A DNA stretch of 64,000 nt. It comes from Rhodococcus marinonascens NBRC 14363. GTDB lineage: Bacteria > Actinomycetota > Actinomycetes > Mycobacteriales > Mycobacteriaceae. Location of the stretch: the NCBI RefSeq assembly GCF_001894885.1, contig NZ_BCXB01000012.1, positions 1 to 64,000 of the forward strand. The letters are read 5' to 3'. The notes below the pieces were generated by a model, which was not told the DNA's origin, ran no database searches, and worked only from the letters and a program-made list of their open reading frames with translations. Every line of letters begins with the position of its first letter. The first letter of the stretch is position 1. A program made the translations under genes and the position numbers. Shown in pieces: positions 35,985-45,855 of the stretch.

Positions 35985-37181
35985 TCAAGCGGCCACAGCA
36001 TCACGTCGCGCGCTGCGGACGGCACGGACGCCGACGACCAGCGCGGTGCTCGACGCGGCGGCGACGGCGATTCCGATGAACTGGCCGATTGTGGACGCGA
36101 CGGTGAGCATCGCAATCATCTCGACGGCCAAACCGATCCAGGCAATCACCGCCAGATGCGTTCTTTCCCCCGCGATCGCCGAGAGAAGTGCGCCCTGCAG
36201 TACAGCCAGGCAGGCCCCCTGCAGGGCGAACAGCCACAGTAGCGACTGGACGGGCTGGTATGCATCGCCGACGAGGAGTGGGGCGAGGGGTGCGGCCACC
36301 GCGACCCCCGCCACGAGCACCGCGCCGAGGGCGACCAGGATGACCAAAGCCGAGCGGATGGCCTGCACGGACTGGGCAGGATTCGCCATTCGGGGATAGA
36401 GGACGACACCGACGGCCTGAGGTAGCCAGAACGCTGCCTTGGTGGCAACGGCGCCGAGCGCATAGAGGCCGGCGTCGTCGTTGCTGAGGACGATCCGGGC
36501 GATCACGAGATCCATCGACGACAGCGCGATCAGCGCCAACTGCACCTGTGACGCCTTCAGGACGGCCCCGACGCCGATCCGGGTGCTCGCCTCCCCCAGT
36601 ACGCCGGAGTCGGCGAACAGTCTCGTGACGACGGCGACCAGTCCGGTTCCGGTCGCGCTGGCTGCGAGGGCGAATCCCGGCCCGGCTCCGGCGGCGAGCA
36701 CCACAACGGCGGGAACCACCTTTGCGACGCCTGCCGCGGCGAGAACGACGCTGAGCGGACCGAACCGTGCCGCCCCCTGTAACAGACCCTGTTCGGTGGC
36801 GAGCAGGACCAGTACGGGCGCCGTGATCAGTGCCGAGGATGTGGCGAGGATGCCGGTGTCCAGAGCCCAGGAGACCACGGGGACGAGCAGTGCGGCCACC
36901 ACGGCAACGATCACGGCGCAGCGGTACCCGAGCAGTCGCACGGCGTGGGCACCCTTGCCCCGAACCACCTCGCGTGCGACGACGGTCTGCAGCGCCAGTG
37001 CGGGCACGGCGAGGACGAGTTGGGCTGCCAGCAGACTCGCGAACTCCCCGTACCCGGAAGGGCCGAGCCAGCGACTCGCGGGCAAATGCAGCAGGTAGGA
37101 GGCAATATTCGCGATCATCGAACCCGCCGTCACCATCGTCACCCCGGCGACCGCCGAGTTGGTGCGGGTCTGGCGTGGCAT
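35985..37181 (-). CDS. Polysaccharide flippase-like membrane protein (MOP superfamily)
   Basis: A 398-residue protein with about twelve TM segments. The start NSAVAGVTMVTAGSMIANIA and SRWLGPSGYGEFASLLAAQ resemble Wzx/RfbX-type lipid-linked oligosaccharide flippases. It would move an undecaprenyl- or decaprenyl-linked glycan across the membrane. The ATG at 37181 precedes MPRQTRTNS; upstream starts to 37220 are possible. It is divergent from the GT-C-like gene over about 60 bases, which is short for two promoters. Confidence 0.75.
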   Translation of the reverse strand: MPRQTRTNSAVAGVTMVTAGSMIANIASYLLHLPASRWLGPSGYGEFASLLAAQLVLAVPALALQTVVAREVVRGKGAHAVRLLGYRCAVIVAVVAALLVPVVSWALDTGILATSSALITAPVLVLLATEQGLLQGAARFGPLSVVLAAAGVAKVVPAVVVLAAGAGPGFALAASATGTGLVAVVTRLFADSGVLGEASTRIGVGAVLKASQVQLALIALSSMDLVIARIVLSNDDAGLYALGAVATKAAFWLPQAVGVVLYPRMANPAQSVQAIRSALVILVALGAVLVAGVAVAAPLAPLLVGDAYQPVQSLLWLFALQGACLAVLQGALLSAIAGERTHLAVIAWIGLAVEMIAMLTVASTIGQFIGIAVAAASSTALVVGVRAVRSARRDAVAA

Positions 37182-37243
37182 TCGCTCATGATGCACTACG
37201 TACCGTGCGAACCGGGTCAATGCACCACGTAATGTGGCGGCTC

Positions 37244-38962
37244 ATGACCGCCCGGCCCCGCGCACCGTTCGTCCCGGCCGTCTACAGCCTGATTCTGGCG
37301 ATTCTGATCCTCGGACCTCTGCTCGGCCCCGGCTATCTGCTGATGCGCGACGCGGTCAGCACTCCCCGCTCGTATCTGACCGACTCGGCTCTCGGACTGA
37401 CCGACGCCGCTGCACGGGCGGTGCCGCAGGACGCACTCCTTGCCACGATGAGCGCTGTTGTCGACGGCGGTCTGGTGGTCAAAATGATCCTGCTCGCGGC
37501 GTTATGGGCGGCCGGGTGGGGTGCGGCCCGGATGGTCCGCGCCGTGCTGCCGACGGCCGGGCTCGGACCGCAACTCGTGGCCGTGACGGTGATGGTGTGG
37601 AACCCTTATGTCGCCGAGCGCCTGCTGCAGGGGCATTGGAGTCTGCTGGCCGGGTATGCGGCCCTGCCGTGGACGGTGTGTGCGGCCGTCGCGATTCGCC
37701 GGGGTCACACGCATGGATGGTTCGCCCTCGCCGCCTGTCTCGCGGCCGCCGGGCTCACCCCCACCGGGGTGTTACTCGCGACCGTAACGGCGCTGGCGAT
37801 GCTCGCTGCCCCAGGTGGAAGGTCTGCCCCGTGGCGTCGGGTAGCCGGTGCGCTGATCCTATTCGTACTCGCAAGCGCGCCCTGGCTGGCGGCGACGGCG
37901 CTGTCCGGGGGCGGGGACGGTTCCGACCCTGCGGGGGTCGCGGCCTTCGCAGCGCGAGCCGAGCCGGGACTGGCGACCGTCGGCAGCCTCGCCGGACTCG
38001 GTGGAGTTTGGAACAGCGCGGCCGTCCCGGATACCCGGACGACGCTGTTCGCCCTGGTCGGCACAGTGCTGCTGCTGGGCGTAGTCCTGTCCGGACTGCC
38101 CGCGCTATGGCGCCGGCGCAGGCATCCCGTCGTGTCGGCGCTCGCAGCGCTCGCACTGGTCGCGGTGCTGGCGCCCACTTTCGGCGCAACGTCCTGGGGT
38201 CTCGACCTAGGTCGCTGGGCGGTTCAGAACCTGCCCGGCGCGGGATTGCTCCGGGACTCCCAGAAGTGGGTGGCGCTTGCCGCCCCGCTGTATGCGCTCG
38301 CCGCCGCGGCCGCCCTGTTGCGACGCCCGAGTACGTGGTCCGTCTCTGCCGTCCTCGTCGTGCTACTCGCCCTCCCCGACCTTGCGTGGGGAGTTGGGGG
38401 CGCGCTGCGCCCGATCGAGTACCCGCGGTCGTGGCAACAGGTGGCATCCCAACTGGACACTGACCCGAACAGCGGCGATATCGCGGTCCTGCCCGCCGGC
38501 ATGTTTCGTAAGTTCTCCTACACCGGCCCGGCACCCGTCCTGGATCCTGCCCCGAGGATGCTGCCCGAGGACATCCTGCAGACCGGCGAACTGGTGGTGG
38601 CCGGCGGTGTCGTGCAGGGCGAGGGTTCACGCGCACAGCAGGTGGAACGAGTGCTGCTCACAGGTGGTTCCGCGGCCGATCTCGCCTCACTCGGTGTCCG
38701 ATGGGTTCTGGTCGAGCGCGACACGCCCGGGCTCCTAGGCGAATCCGCAACAACGCTGGCCGGTCTGGATCAGCCGTTTTCGGACGAGTATCTCGAGTTG
38801 TATCGCATCGACGGCGACGTCGCACCGCATCAGGCGTCCGAGCGAACACGGGCAGCGGCGATATCGGCCCACGTGCTCTGGGCGCTGTTGCTCTCCGGAG
38901 GTCTACTCGGCGCGGGCGTCCTCGATGCCTACGCGCTGCGGCAGCGGCGACACCAGCCCTGA
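37244..38962 (+). CDS. Polytopic membrane protein, GT-C-like (Rv0226c homologue)
   Basis: A 572-residue protein with ten or more TM helices. After TM1 (PAVYSLILAILILGPLLG) comes an acidic LLMRDAVSTPRSYLTD loop and then VWNPYVAERLLQGHWSLLAGY, which resemble arabinosyl/mannosyl GT-C enzymes using polyprenyl-phosphate sugars. No activity can be assigned. A C-terminal soluble stretch (about 410-535) and a last TM follow. ATGs at 37220 and 37232 are alternatives; none has a good ribosome site. The 3' end overlaps the convergent glycosyltransferase gene by 60 bases. Confidence 0.75.
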   Translation: MTARPRAPFVPAVYSLILAILILGPLLGPGYLLMRDAVSTPRSYLTDSALGLTDAAARAVPQDALLATMSAVVDGGLVVKMILLAALWAAGWGAARMVRAVLPTAGLGPQLVAVTVMVWNPYVAERLLQGHWSLLAGYAALPWTVCAAVAIRRGHTHGWFALAACLAAAGLTPTGVLLATVTALAMLAAPGGRSAPWRRVAGALILFVLASAPWLAATALSGGGDGSDPAGVAAFAARAEPGLATVGSLAGLGGVWNSAAVPDTRTTLFALVGTVLLLGVVLSGLPALWRRRRHPVVSALAALALVAVLAPTFGATSWGLDLGRWAVQNLPGAGLLRDSQKWVALAAPLYALAAAAALLRRPSTWSVSAVLVVLLALPDLAWGVGGALRPIEYPRSWQQVASQLDTDPNSGDIAVLPAGMFRKFSYTGPAPVLDPAPRMLPEDILQTGELVVAGGVVQGEGSRAQQVERVLLTGGSAADLASLGVRWVLVERDTPGLLGESATTLAGLDQPFSDEYLELYRIDGDVAPHQASERTRAAAISAHVLWALLLSGGLLGAGVLDAYALRQRRHQP

Positions 38963-40129
38963 CGTCCGCAGGCCCGCGGCGGTGCCCGCAAGTACCTCGT
39001 GGACGCCGTTGCCGGTGTGTTCCCAGGAGAACTCGCCGGCTCGGATACGCGCCTTCTCGCCGAGCACCAGTCGCGTATCCGGGTCGAGCAGGAGTGTGTT
39101 GACGCCTTCGGTCAGGGCGCCGACATCGGCCGAGTCCCCCTCGGCACTGCCGACGAGAACTCCGGTCACACCGTCGACAATCGAATCCGTCAGACCCTTG
39201 GAACTGCGATAACCGATGGTTGGAACGCCGTGCTGCGCGGCCTCGATGACCGCCAGACCCCAGCCCTCCTTACGGGACGGCATCACGTGCACCCACGATC
39301 GAGACAGCAACTGATGCTTCCGGGTCTCGTCGACGTGGCCGTGGAACGTGACGGCGTCACTGATTCCCAACTCGTGTGCGCGGTCGCGGAGATTGCGCTC
39401 CCACCACCCACCACCGATGACGTCGAGGTGGACGTCGGCGATGGTCGGGCGCAGACAGGCGACGGCCACGAGGGCGTCCTCGATCTGTTTGTGCGGCACC
39501 AATCGCGAAAGGACACACACGCTGGGATGTGCGGTCCGTGTGTCTGCTCCGCCGGCGGCGGCACCGCCGGGGATATCGTCGGCGCCGTTGCGAACCACGG
39601 CGATGCATTCGCGGTCGACGCCGAGGTCCACCAACTCTTCAGCGGACGGGAGCGACACCGTGAGGTACTGGTTGTCCCGATGGGCGCGCGGGGACAGCCG
39701 CGATTCGACCCACCAGCCCACCTTGCCCAGCAGCCGTCCCGCCACCGGCCACTGCTCGCGGTGGCAGTGGTGCACGAGCAGAGTGACGGGCGCGTCGGCG
39801 ACAGCACGGGAGAAGAACGGGATGCCGTTCTGGGTGTCGATGACCGCGTCAGGCCGGATGCCCCTGAGCGGACCGAATCCGAGTCGGCCGGCAGCGATCG
39901 CGGCGAGCGCGCGGGGGTAGACGCTGTAGCGTCCGCCGCCGCGGCTGATCTCGATGCCGTCGACGGTCTCCTTCTTGGCGGCTCCGCGGTAGCGGGCGGT
40001 GCGGAGGGTGACCTTGATTCCCCGCGCCGCGAGTTGCGCACCGACCTCCTCGAGGTAACGCTCACTGCCTCCACCCTGTGGGTGGCCGGTGTCGCGCCAG
40101 CAGAGCAGCAGAACCTCTCGCACGTTCAT
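38903..40129 (-). CDS. GT4-family glycosyltransferase
   Basis: A 408-residue GT-B enzyme, retaining family 4. The N-terminal donor-side loop is HPQGGGSERYLEEVGAQLA, and the C-terminal E-x7-E motif is PSRKEGWGLAVIEAAQHGVP. It is cytosolic or peripheral to the membrane, and would use a nucleotide sugar to build a lipid-linked or envelope glycan. The ATG at 40129 is very close to GGGAG; GTG 40123 has better spacing. Placement matches Rv0225. It is divergent from the methyltransferase over about 150 bases. Confidence 0.85.
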   Translation of the reverse strand: MNVREVLLLCWRDTGHPQGGGSERYLEEVGAQLAARGIKVTLRTARYRGAAKKETVDGIEISRGGGRYSVYPRALAAIAAGRLGFGPLRGIRPDAVIDTQNGIPFFSRAVADAPVTLLVHHCHREQWPVAGRLLGKVGWWVESRLSPRAHRDNQYLTVSLPSAEELVDLGVDRECIAVVRNGADDIPGGAAAGGADTRTAHPSVCVLSRLVPHKQIEDALVAVACLRPTIADVHLDVIGGGWWERNLRDRAHELGISDAVTFHGHVDETRKHQLLSRSWVHVMPSRKEGWGLAVIEAAQHGVPTIGYRSSKGLTDSIVDGVTGVLVGSAEGDSADVGALTEGVNTLLLDPDTRLVLGEKARIRAGEFSWEHTGNGVHEVLAGTAAGLRTSGLVSPLPQRVGIEDARAE

Positions 40130-40282
40130 GTACTCCCGTTGTCGGTGCGGTATCAGTTGTCTCGAGACGGGGCATTCCGCGCCTTGGCCCCCGAACACCA
40201 TATCGGTCGAATTCTGCCGGATAGTGCAGCCACGGCGGGCGGCTTGTTGCCCGGACGTCTGCACTAGCTAAAGTTCACCACC

Positions 40283-41053
40283 GTGATGACACCTCCCGTG
40301 ACCCGACGATTCGGTCGACGGGCAACACTGAAACGGTCGTTCGGCCTGCTCAGCGACTTCCGGCACGAACAGAGCGCCCCCGAGCTCTTCTACGGCGCGC
40401 TCGCCCGCGATTCCGTCGAACTCATCGGTGACCTGTACGGCGGTCTCACCGAATCCGACCTGTCCGGTATCACGGTGCTCGACGTCGGCGGCGGACCCGG
40501 CTACTTCGCGGAGGTCTTCCAGAAGGCAGGCGCCCGGTACGTCCCGGTGGAACCGGATCCGTCCGAGATGCATGCCGCGGGCCTGGCTGTCGGCGGAGCC
40601 GTGCGCGGTTCAGGTCTGGCGTTGCCGTTCCGGACGTCATCGGTCGACATCTGTTTCTCCTCCAATGTCGCCGAGCACGTCAGCGAACCGTGGGCAATGG
40701 CCGAGGAGATGGTGCGCGTCACCAAGTCCGGCGGCCTGATCGTGCTCTCGTACACGCTGTGGTGGGGCCCGTTCGGCGGACACGAGACCGGACCGTGGCA
40801 TGCGTTCGGGGGCGAGTACGCCGCACGGCGCTACTTGCGGAAAAATGGCCACGAACCGAAGAATCGCTACGGCAAAACTTTGTTCGAAGTGTCTGCGACC
40901 GAGGGGCTTCGGTGGGCTCGGTGTACCCGCGACGCCGAATTTCTGGCCGCCTTTCCCCGCTACCACCCGCGGTGGGCGTGGTGGATCGTGCGAATCCCGG
41001 GGATCCGCGAGTTCCTGGTCAGCAACCTCGTTCTCGTGCTGAAGAAGCGTTGA
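40283..41053 (+). CDS. SAM-dependent methyltransferase (Rv0224c homologue)
   Basis: A 256-residue class I methyltransferase. Motif I is VLDVGGGPGYFAEVFQ, the acidic residue is in VPVEPD, and VDICFSSNVAEHVSEPWAM is motif IV/post, typical of Methyltransf_11. It may methylate a glycan or lipid built by the neighbouring glycosyltransferases; target unknown. No ribosome site is evident before ATG 40283 (a GTG lies just upstream), so leaderless translation is possible. The broken ROK gene starts two bases after its stop. Confidence 0.8.
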   Translation: MMTPPVTRRFGRRATLKRSFGLLSDFRHEQSAPELFYGALARDSVELIGDLYGGLTESDLSGITVLDVGGGPGYFAEVFQKAGARYVPVEPDPSEMHAAGLAVGGAVRGSGLALPFRTSSVDICFSSNVAEHVSEPWAMAEEMVRVTKSGGLIVLSYTLWWGPFGGHETGPWHAFGGEYAARRYLRKNGHEPKNRYGKTLFEVSATEGLRWARCTRDAEFLAAFPRYHPRWAWWIVRIPGIREFLVSNLVLVLKKR

Positions 41054-41055
41054 CA

Positions 41056-41941
41056 ATGGCCGCGCTGGCTCTCGACATCGGCGGCACCAAAATCCCCGCC
41101 GGGATTGCCGATACGGACGGAACCGTTCCGCACCCGGCCACCGCTCCGACTCCCCCGTCCGGAGTCTGGGACACGTGCGCGGCCCTGCTGCGCGAAGTCG
41201 TGGGATCGGCGCCGGTCACCTCCATCGGCATCGCCTCCGCCGGCCCCGTCGACGCCACCGCTGGCGCGGTGTCGCCGATCAACATCGACGAGTGGTCGGA
41301 TGGATTCGGGCTGCTCGGGGCCGTGCAACGCCTGTTTCCCGGCGCCCCGACGCGACTGGCGATGGACGGCGCGGCGGCCGCACTCGGCGAGCATCATCAC
41401 GGCGCCGGCACCGCGGTACCCCCGACCTGCTCAGCCTCGTCGTGTCGACCGGTATCGCGGTGTGATCCTCGGCGGTCGAATCGCGACCGGCCGAACCGGC
41501 AATGCGGGACACATCGGCCACATGGTGGTTCCCGGCGGCACCGAACCCTGCACGTGCGGCGGCATCGGTTGCCTGGAGACGGTGGCGAGCGGACCGGCGT
41601 CGGTGCGCTGGGCCCGCTCCCACGGGTGGCGCGGTGCGACTGGTGTCGAGTTGGCGAAGGCCGCCGCGGACGGGGACGCCGTCGCCATGGCCGCACTCGA
41701 TCGCGCGGGGACCGCCCTGGGGCAGGCCATCGCGTCCGCCGCCGCCCTGATCGACGTCGACCTGGCAGTGATCGGTGGCGGGTTCGCGCAGGCCGGACCT
41801 CCGCTGTGGGATCCGCTGCGAAGGGCCGCCGAACGCCACGCGCGGTGGTCGTTCGTGTCGAATCTCCGCGTGGTTCCCGCGGAACTGGGGGCCGCGGGAA
41901 CTCTGGTCGGAGCGGGAGGCCTGGCGATCTACGGGAGCTGA
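41056..41941 (+). pseudogene. ROK-family sugar kinase, broken by two frameshifts
   Basis: ROK (glucokinase/NagK-type) domains are recognisable in order: LALDIGGTKI, the catalytic-Asp region LAMDGAAAALGEHHHGAG, GVILGGRIATGRTGNAGHIGH, the zinc motif CTCGGIGCLE, and a DLAVIGGGFAQAG segment. The frame shifts once near 41407-41415, in a run of five C, and again near 41460, each correctable by adding one base; between them PDLLSLVVSTGIAV is read in a third frame. Either a pseudogene or assembly errors. Start ATG 41056. Confidence 0.7.
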
Positions 41942-41974
41942 TTAAGCGGGATCTCACCACCTGTTCCCAAATTC

Positions 41975-41988
41975 TGTAACGTGTTCTA
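41975..41988. promoter_or_regulatory. KstR-like operator
   Basis: TGTAACGTGTTCTA fits the KstR consensus TNNAACNNGTTNNA exactly, and extends to CTGTAACGTGTTCTAG, close to known sterol-regulon boxes. It lies 34 bases before the first gene of the three-gene operon. Confidence 0.65.
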
Positions 41989-42021
41989 GTGTTCAGAGTC
42001 ACAGCACGTTCAGGGGAGGAA

Positions 42022-43191
42022 ATGACCGTGAGTACGACCGCTGCCCGATCTGCCGACGATTCCGACCACCTGTCCGAAGTGGCCCGCCCCAGCGACTCCC
42101 GTCGAGACCCTGAAGTCCTGCGCGAGGCGCTGCACCACTGGCTCGCCACGCAACTACCCACCGACACGGCACCCGAGATCACGCACGTCCAACTCCCCGA
42201 GGCCAACGGCATGTCGAGCGAGACGATACTGTTCGACGCCTCGTGGGCGGGCAAGGTGCATCCGCTGGTCGCGCGGGTAGCCCCGGCCGACACCACGATG
42301 CCGGTCTTCCCCAGCTACGACCTCGAGAGCCAATTCCAGGTGATGTCTCGGGTCCGGGAGCATTGCGCCGTTCCGGTCCCTGTCGTCTACTGGTCGGAGT
42401 CCGATCCCGGACCGCTGGGCGCGCCGTTCTTCGTGATGGCTCGCATTGCGGGACAAATCCCGCCGGACGTGATGCCGTACAACTTCGGGTCATGGGTCAC
42501 GGAGGCAACCGACACGCAGCGCGCACTGCTCCAGCACAGTTCGGTGAATGTGCTTGCCCAACTCCACGACATCGAGCAACCCTGGGAGCGGTTCTCCTTC
42601 CTACGACTGCCGGGTTCCGGCCCGGCCGTCCACGAGGCACTCGCCGCGCACATCCGGCAACAGCGCGAATTCTACGAATGGACCACACAGTCGGGTCCGC
42701 GCTCCCCTCTGATCGAGCGCGGTTTCGCGTGGATCGAGGAGAACCGTCCCAACGACACCTCTCCCGCCGTCTTTTGCTGGGGCGACGCCCGGATCGGCAA
42801 CATCATGTACGACGACTTCCGACCGGTGGCGGTACTCGATTGGGAAATGGCCACATTCGGCCCACGAGAACTCGACCTCGGCTGGATGACGTACCTGCAT
42901 CGGTTCTTCGAGGACATCGCCACAGACGCCGGACTCGAGGGGATGCCCGACTTCCTGCGGCCCGGCGACCTCGCCACCCTCTACGAAGAACTGACCAGCC
43001 ACACACCCCGAAATCTCGAGTACTACATCGTCTATGCAGCCCTGCGCCACGCCACCATCATGCTGCGGATCCAGACTCGCGCCATCCATTTCGGACAAGC
43101 CGTCGCACCGGAAGACCCCGACGACCTGATCCTGCACCGCGCCCCACTCGAGGCGATGCTCGACGGCACGTACTGGGAAAAGATCCGATGA
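42022..43191 (+). CDS. Phosphotransferase family protein (APH/choline-kinase fold)
   Basis: A 389-residue kinase-like protein of the APH family that in actinobacteria often travels with acyl-CoA metabolism (ACAD10/11-like). Seen: VFCWGDARIGNIMYDD, the Brenner-type catalytic loop with Asp and Asn, followed by VAVLDWEMATFGPRELDLGW, the metal-binding DWE equivalent of DFG. Substrate unknown, possibly a hydroxylated acyl or steroid intermediate. ATG 42022 is very close to GGGAGGA; GTG 42028 has better spacing. Stop overlaps the next start (ATGA). Confidence 0.8.
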   Translation: MTVSTTAARSADDSDHLSEVARPSDSRRDPEVLREALHHWLATQLPTDTAPEITHVQLPEANGMSSETILFDASWAGKVHPLVARVAPADTTMPVFPSYDLESQFQVMSRVREHCAVPVPVVYWSESDPGPLGAPFFVMARIAGQIPPDVMPYNFGSWVTEATDTQRALLQHSSVNVLAQLHDIEQPWERFSFLRLPGSGPAVHEALAAHIRQQREFYEWTTQSGPRSPLIERGFAWIEENRPNDTSPAVFCWGDARIGNIMYDDFRPVAVLDWEMATFGPRELDLGWMTYLHRFFEDIATDAGLEGMPDFLRPGDLATLYEELTSHTPRNLEYYIVYAALRHATIMLRIQTRAIHFGQAVAPEDPDDLILHRAPLEAMLDGTYWEKIR

Positions 43192-44366
43192 GTGCCGACT
43201 ATACCTCCAACCCTCTCTCCCCGATGGACGACTACCCCATTCATCAGGTGGCGGAACCTATTCGGCGGGTCGCGACATCCGACCGCAACTTCTACGACCG
43301 CTACTACTTCAACTGTTACCCGTCCACCGATCTGAATCTGTTCCTCATCATCGGGCTCGGCCAATACCCCAATCTCGGTGTGACGGACGCTTTCGCGGTG
43401 CTCCGCCGCGGTGACGACCATATTGTCGTGCGCGGGTCGGCGGCGCTGGGCCACGACCGCAGCGACACAACGGTCGGGCCGTTCCGAGTCGAGGTCCTCG
43501 AGGGCCTGCAACGACTGCGTGTGGTACTTGCACCCGGCGAGTACGACCTCTCCTTCGACCTCACCTTCGACGCCACGATTCCCGCGACGCTCGAGCCACG
43601 ACACTTCCGCAGGCAACTCGAACGCGTCACGTTCGATACCAGTCGTTTTGTCCAAACTGGCACCTGGACAGGCAAACTCGTGATCGACGACCAGTCCCGG
43701 TCCGTCACTCCTGACACCTGGCGTGGCAACCGCGACCGGTCCTGGGGTGTTCGCCCGGTTGGCGAGGCCGAGCCGTCCGGAAGGCGTGCAGTCGACGGGA
43801 TCCAGAACTTCTTCTGGATCTACGCGGTAATGCAGTTCGATCACTACTCGATCTCGGTCATCTTGCAGGAAGACGAGCGCGGCAGGCGCATAGTCGAGGA
43901 AGCCGTCCGCATCTGGCCGGAGCCGGACACCGAACCAGAATGGCTGGGCAGGCCCGAACATCAGTTGGTGTTCGCACCGGGAACGCGGGACGTCACGTCG
44001 GCTTCACTCACCTTCCACCGGCCGACCGGCGAGATCATCGCCGTCACCTGCGAGTTGCTGCTGCCGAACTACATCGGGATCGGTACCGGATACGGCCTGG
44101 AGGCGGACTGGCGGCATGGCATGTGGCAGGGCGAGCACGTGGTGCAGGGACTGCGCAAGCGGGCATCCGAGATCGAGCCCGGCCTGCGGATGTTCTGCCC
44201 CGTCGACAATCTCACCCGATTCCATGTCATGGACAACGGCGAGACCGCCGTCGGGACCGGACTGTTCGAGGTTGCCGCGATCGGGCCCCACGCACCTTAC
44301 GGATTCGACAATTTCACCGACACAGCCTCCCAGCGGGGGGCGCCGACAAAGGGAATGGACCGATGA
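43188..44366 (+). CDS. Conserved protein of the DUF7064/DUF7065 type
   Basis: A 392-residue, mostly beta-rich protein with no signal peptide or TM segment. Recognisable stretches include NFYDRYYFNCYPSTDLNLF, HDRSDTTVGPFRVEVLEGLQ, GNRDRSWGVRPVG and QNFFWIYAVMQFD. I believe this is the DUF7064/7065 pair common in mycobacteria and rhodococci, distantly like carotenoid hydratase CrtC folds, with no known reaction. ATGA overlaps at both ends place it in a translationally coupled operon behind a KstR-like box. Confidence 0.6.
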   Translation: MSADYTSNPLSPMDDYPIHQVAEPIRRVATSDRNFYDRYYFNCYPSTDLNLFLIIGLGQYPNLGVTDAFAVLRRGDDHIVVRGSAALGHDRSDTTVGPFRVEVLEGLQRLRVVLAPGEYDLSFDLTFDATIPATLEPRHFRRQLERVTFDTSRFVQTGTWTGKLVIDDQSRSVTPDTWRGNRDRSWGVRPVGEAEPSGRRAVDGIQNFFWIYAVMQFDHYSISVILQEDERGRRIVEEAVRIWPEPDTEPEWLGRPEHQLVFAPGTRDVTSASLTFHRPTGEIIAVTCELLLPNYIGIGTGYGLEADWRHGMWQGEHVVQGLRKRASEIEPGLRMFCPVDNLTRFHVMDNGETAVGTGLFEVAAIGPHAPYGFDNFTDTASQRGAPTKGMDR

Positions 44367-45811
44367 CCGACTACGACAAGCTCTACATCGGCGGCAAATG
44401 GGTAGCGCCTGCGACCGATCAGGTGCTCGAAGTGTTCTCCCCCGCAACCGAGGAACGCGTCGGTAGTTGCCCGGTCGCGTCGCCGGCCGACATCGACGAC
44501 GCCGTCGTTGTGGCCCGGCGGGCGTTCACCGAGAGCCCCTGGCCGCACACCACGCCTGCGGAGCGGGGCGAGATCCTCGCGAAGGCAGCCAAGCTGATCG
44601 AGGAGCGCAGCGAAACTCTCAACTCACTGATCTCGTCCGAGATGGGACAGCCGCCCGCCATGGTCGGCATGATGCAGCAGATACCCTCACTGGCGACCTT
44701 GAACTTCTATGCCGGTCTGGCAAACGAGTTCGAGTGGGAACAGACCCGTACCGGCGTGTTCGGCCAGACGCGGGTGCTGCGCGAGCCCGTCGGTGTGGTG
44801 GCCGCCGTCCTCGCCTGGAACGTGCCATTGTTCCTGGCCGTCAACAAGCTGGCGCCGGCATTGCTGGCCGGGTGCACCGTTCTGCTGAAACCGGCCCCCG
44901 AATCTCCACTCTCTACACATCTTCTCGCCGAGATCTTTGCCGAGGCTGGCGTCCCGGAGGGAGTCATCTCCGTCCTACCCGGTGGCGCCGAGACCGGCGA
45001 ATACCTCGTCTCGCATCCGGGCATCGACAAGGTGACATTCACCGGCAGCAGCCCGGTCGGCCGCCGAATCGGGGCGATCGCCGCGCAGAACCTCAAGCGC
45101 TGCTCGCTCGAACTGGGCGGGAAGTCGGCGGCAATCATCCTCGAGGACGCGGATCTCGCAGCCACGATGCCGATGCTGGTGATGTCCGGGCTGATGAACA
45201 CCGGCCAGGCGTGCGTCGCGCAGACGCGCATCCTCGCGCCACGCTCGCGTTACCAGGAGGTGCTGGACGCTCTGGTGGCGGGCGCCGAACTCATGACCGT
45301 CGGGGCTCCCTCCGACCCAGCTGCCCAACTCGGGCCGCTGATTTCCGAGAAGCAACGCAACCGCGTCGAGGGCTACATCGCAAAGGGCAAGGAGCAGGGC
45401 GCTCGCATCGTGCTCGGTGGCGGACGACCCGACGGGCTCGACAAGGGCTGGTACGTCGAGCCCACGATCTTCGCGGACGTCGACAATTCGATGACCATCG
45501 CCCGCGAGGAGATCTTCGGGCCAGTCCTGGCTGTGATCCCCTACGACACCGAGGACGAGGCGATCAAGATCGCCAACGACTCCGACTACGGACTCGCCGG
45601 ATCGGTCTACACCACCGACGTCGAGCACGGTCTCGCCGTCGCGAAGCAAATCCGCACCGGCACCTACGCGATCAACTGGTATGCGTTCGACCCGGGATCC
45701 CCGTTCGGCGGCTACAAGGCCTCCGGCATCGGCCGGGAGAATGGGCCGGAGGGGTTGGAATCCTTCTGCGAAACGAAATCCGTCCTGATGCCGCTCGGCT
45801 ACACCGGATAG
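44363..45811 (+). CDS. NAD(P)-dependent aldehyde dehydrogenase
   Basis: A 482-residue ALDH. The catalytic Cys is in NTGQACVAQTR and the general-base Glu in SLELGGKSA; FTGSSPVG is the cofactor loop, EIFGPVLAV the C-terminal signature. It corresponds to Rv0223c of M. tuberculosis in position (from memory). As the last gene of a coupled three-gene operon behind a KstR-like operator, it may oxidise an aldehyde arising in sterol or other hydrophobic-substrate breakdown. No clear terminator follows; a weak hairpin lies at 45914-45938. Confidence 0.9.
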   Translation: MTDYDKLYIGGKWVAPATDQVLEVFSPATEERVGSCPVASPADIDDAVVVARRAFTESPWPHTTPAERGEILAKAAKLIEERSETLNSLISSEMGQPPAMVGMMQQIPSLATLNFYAGLANEFEWEQTRTGVFGQTRVLREPVGVVAAVLAWNVPLFLAVNKLAPALLAGCTVLLKPAPESPLSTHLLAEIFAEAGVPEGVISVLPGGAETGEYLVSHPGIDKVTFTGSSPVGRRIGAIAAQNLKRCSLELGGKSAAIILEDADLAATMPMLVMSGLMNTGQACVAQTRILAPRSRYQEVLDALVAGAELMTVGAPSDPAAQLGPLISEKQRNRVEGYIAKGKEQGARIVLGGGRPDGLDKGWYVEPTIFADVDNSMTIAREEIFGPVLAVIPYDTEDEAIKIANDSDYGLAGSVYTTDVEHGLAVAKQIRTGTYAINWYAFDPGSPFGGYKASGIGRENGPEGLESFCETKSVLMPLGYTG

Positions 45812-45855
45812 CCGGTTGGGTGCCGGGTAAGGGTTCTATCTGTACTTGGACCCGG

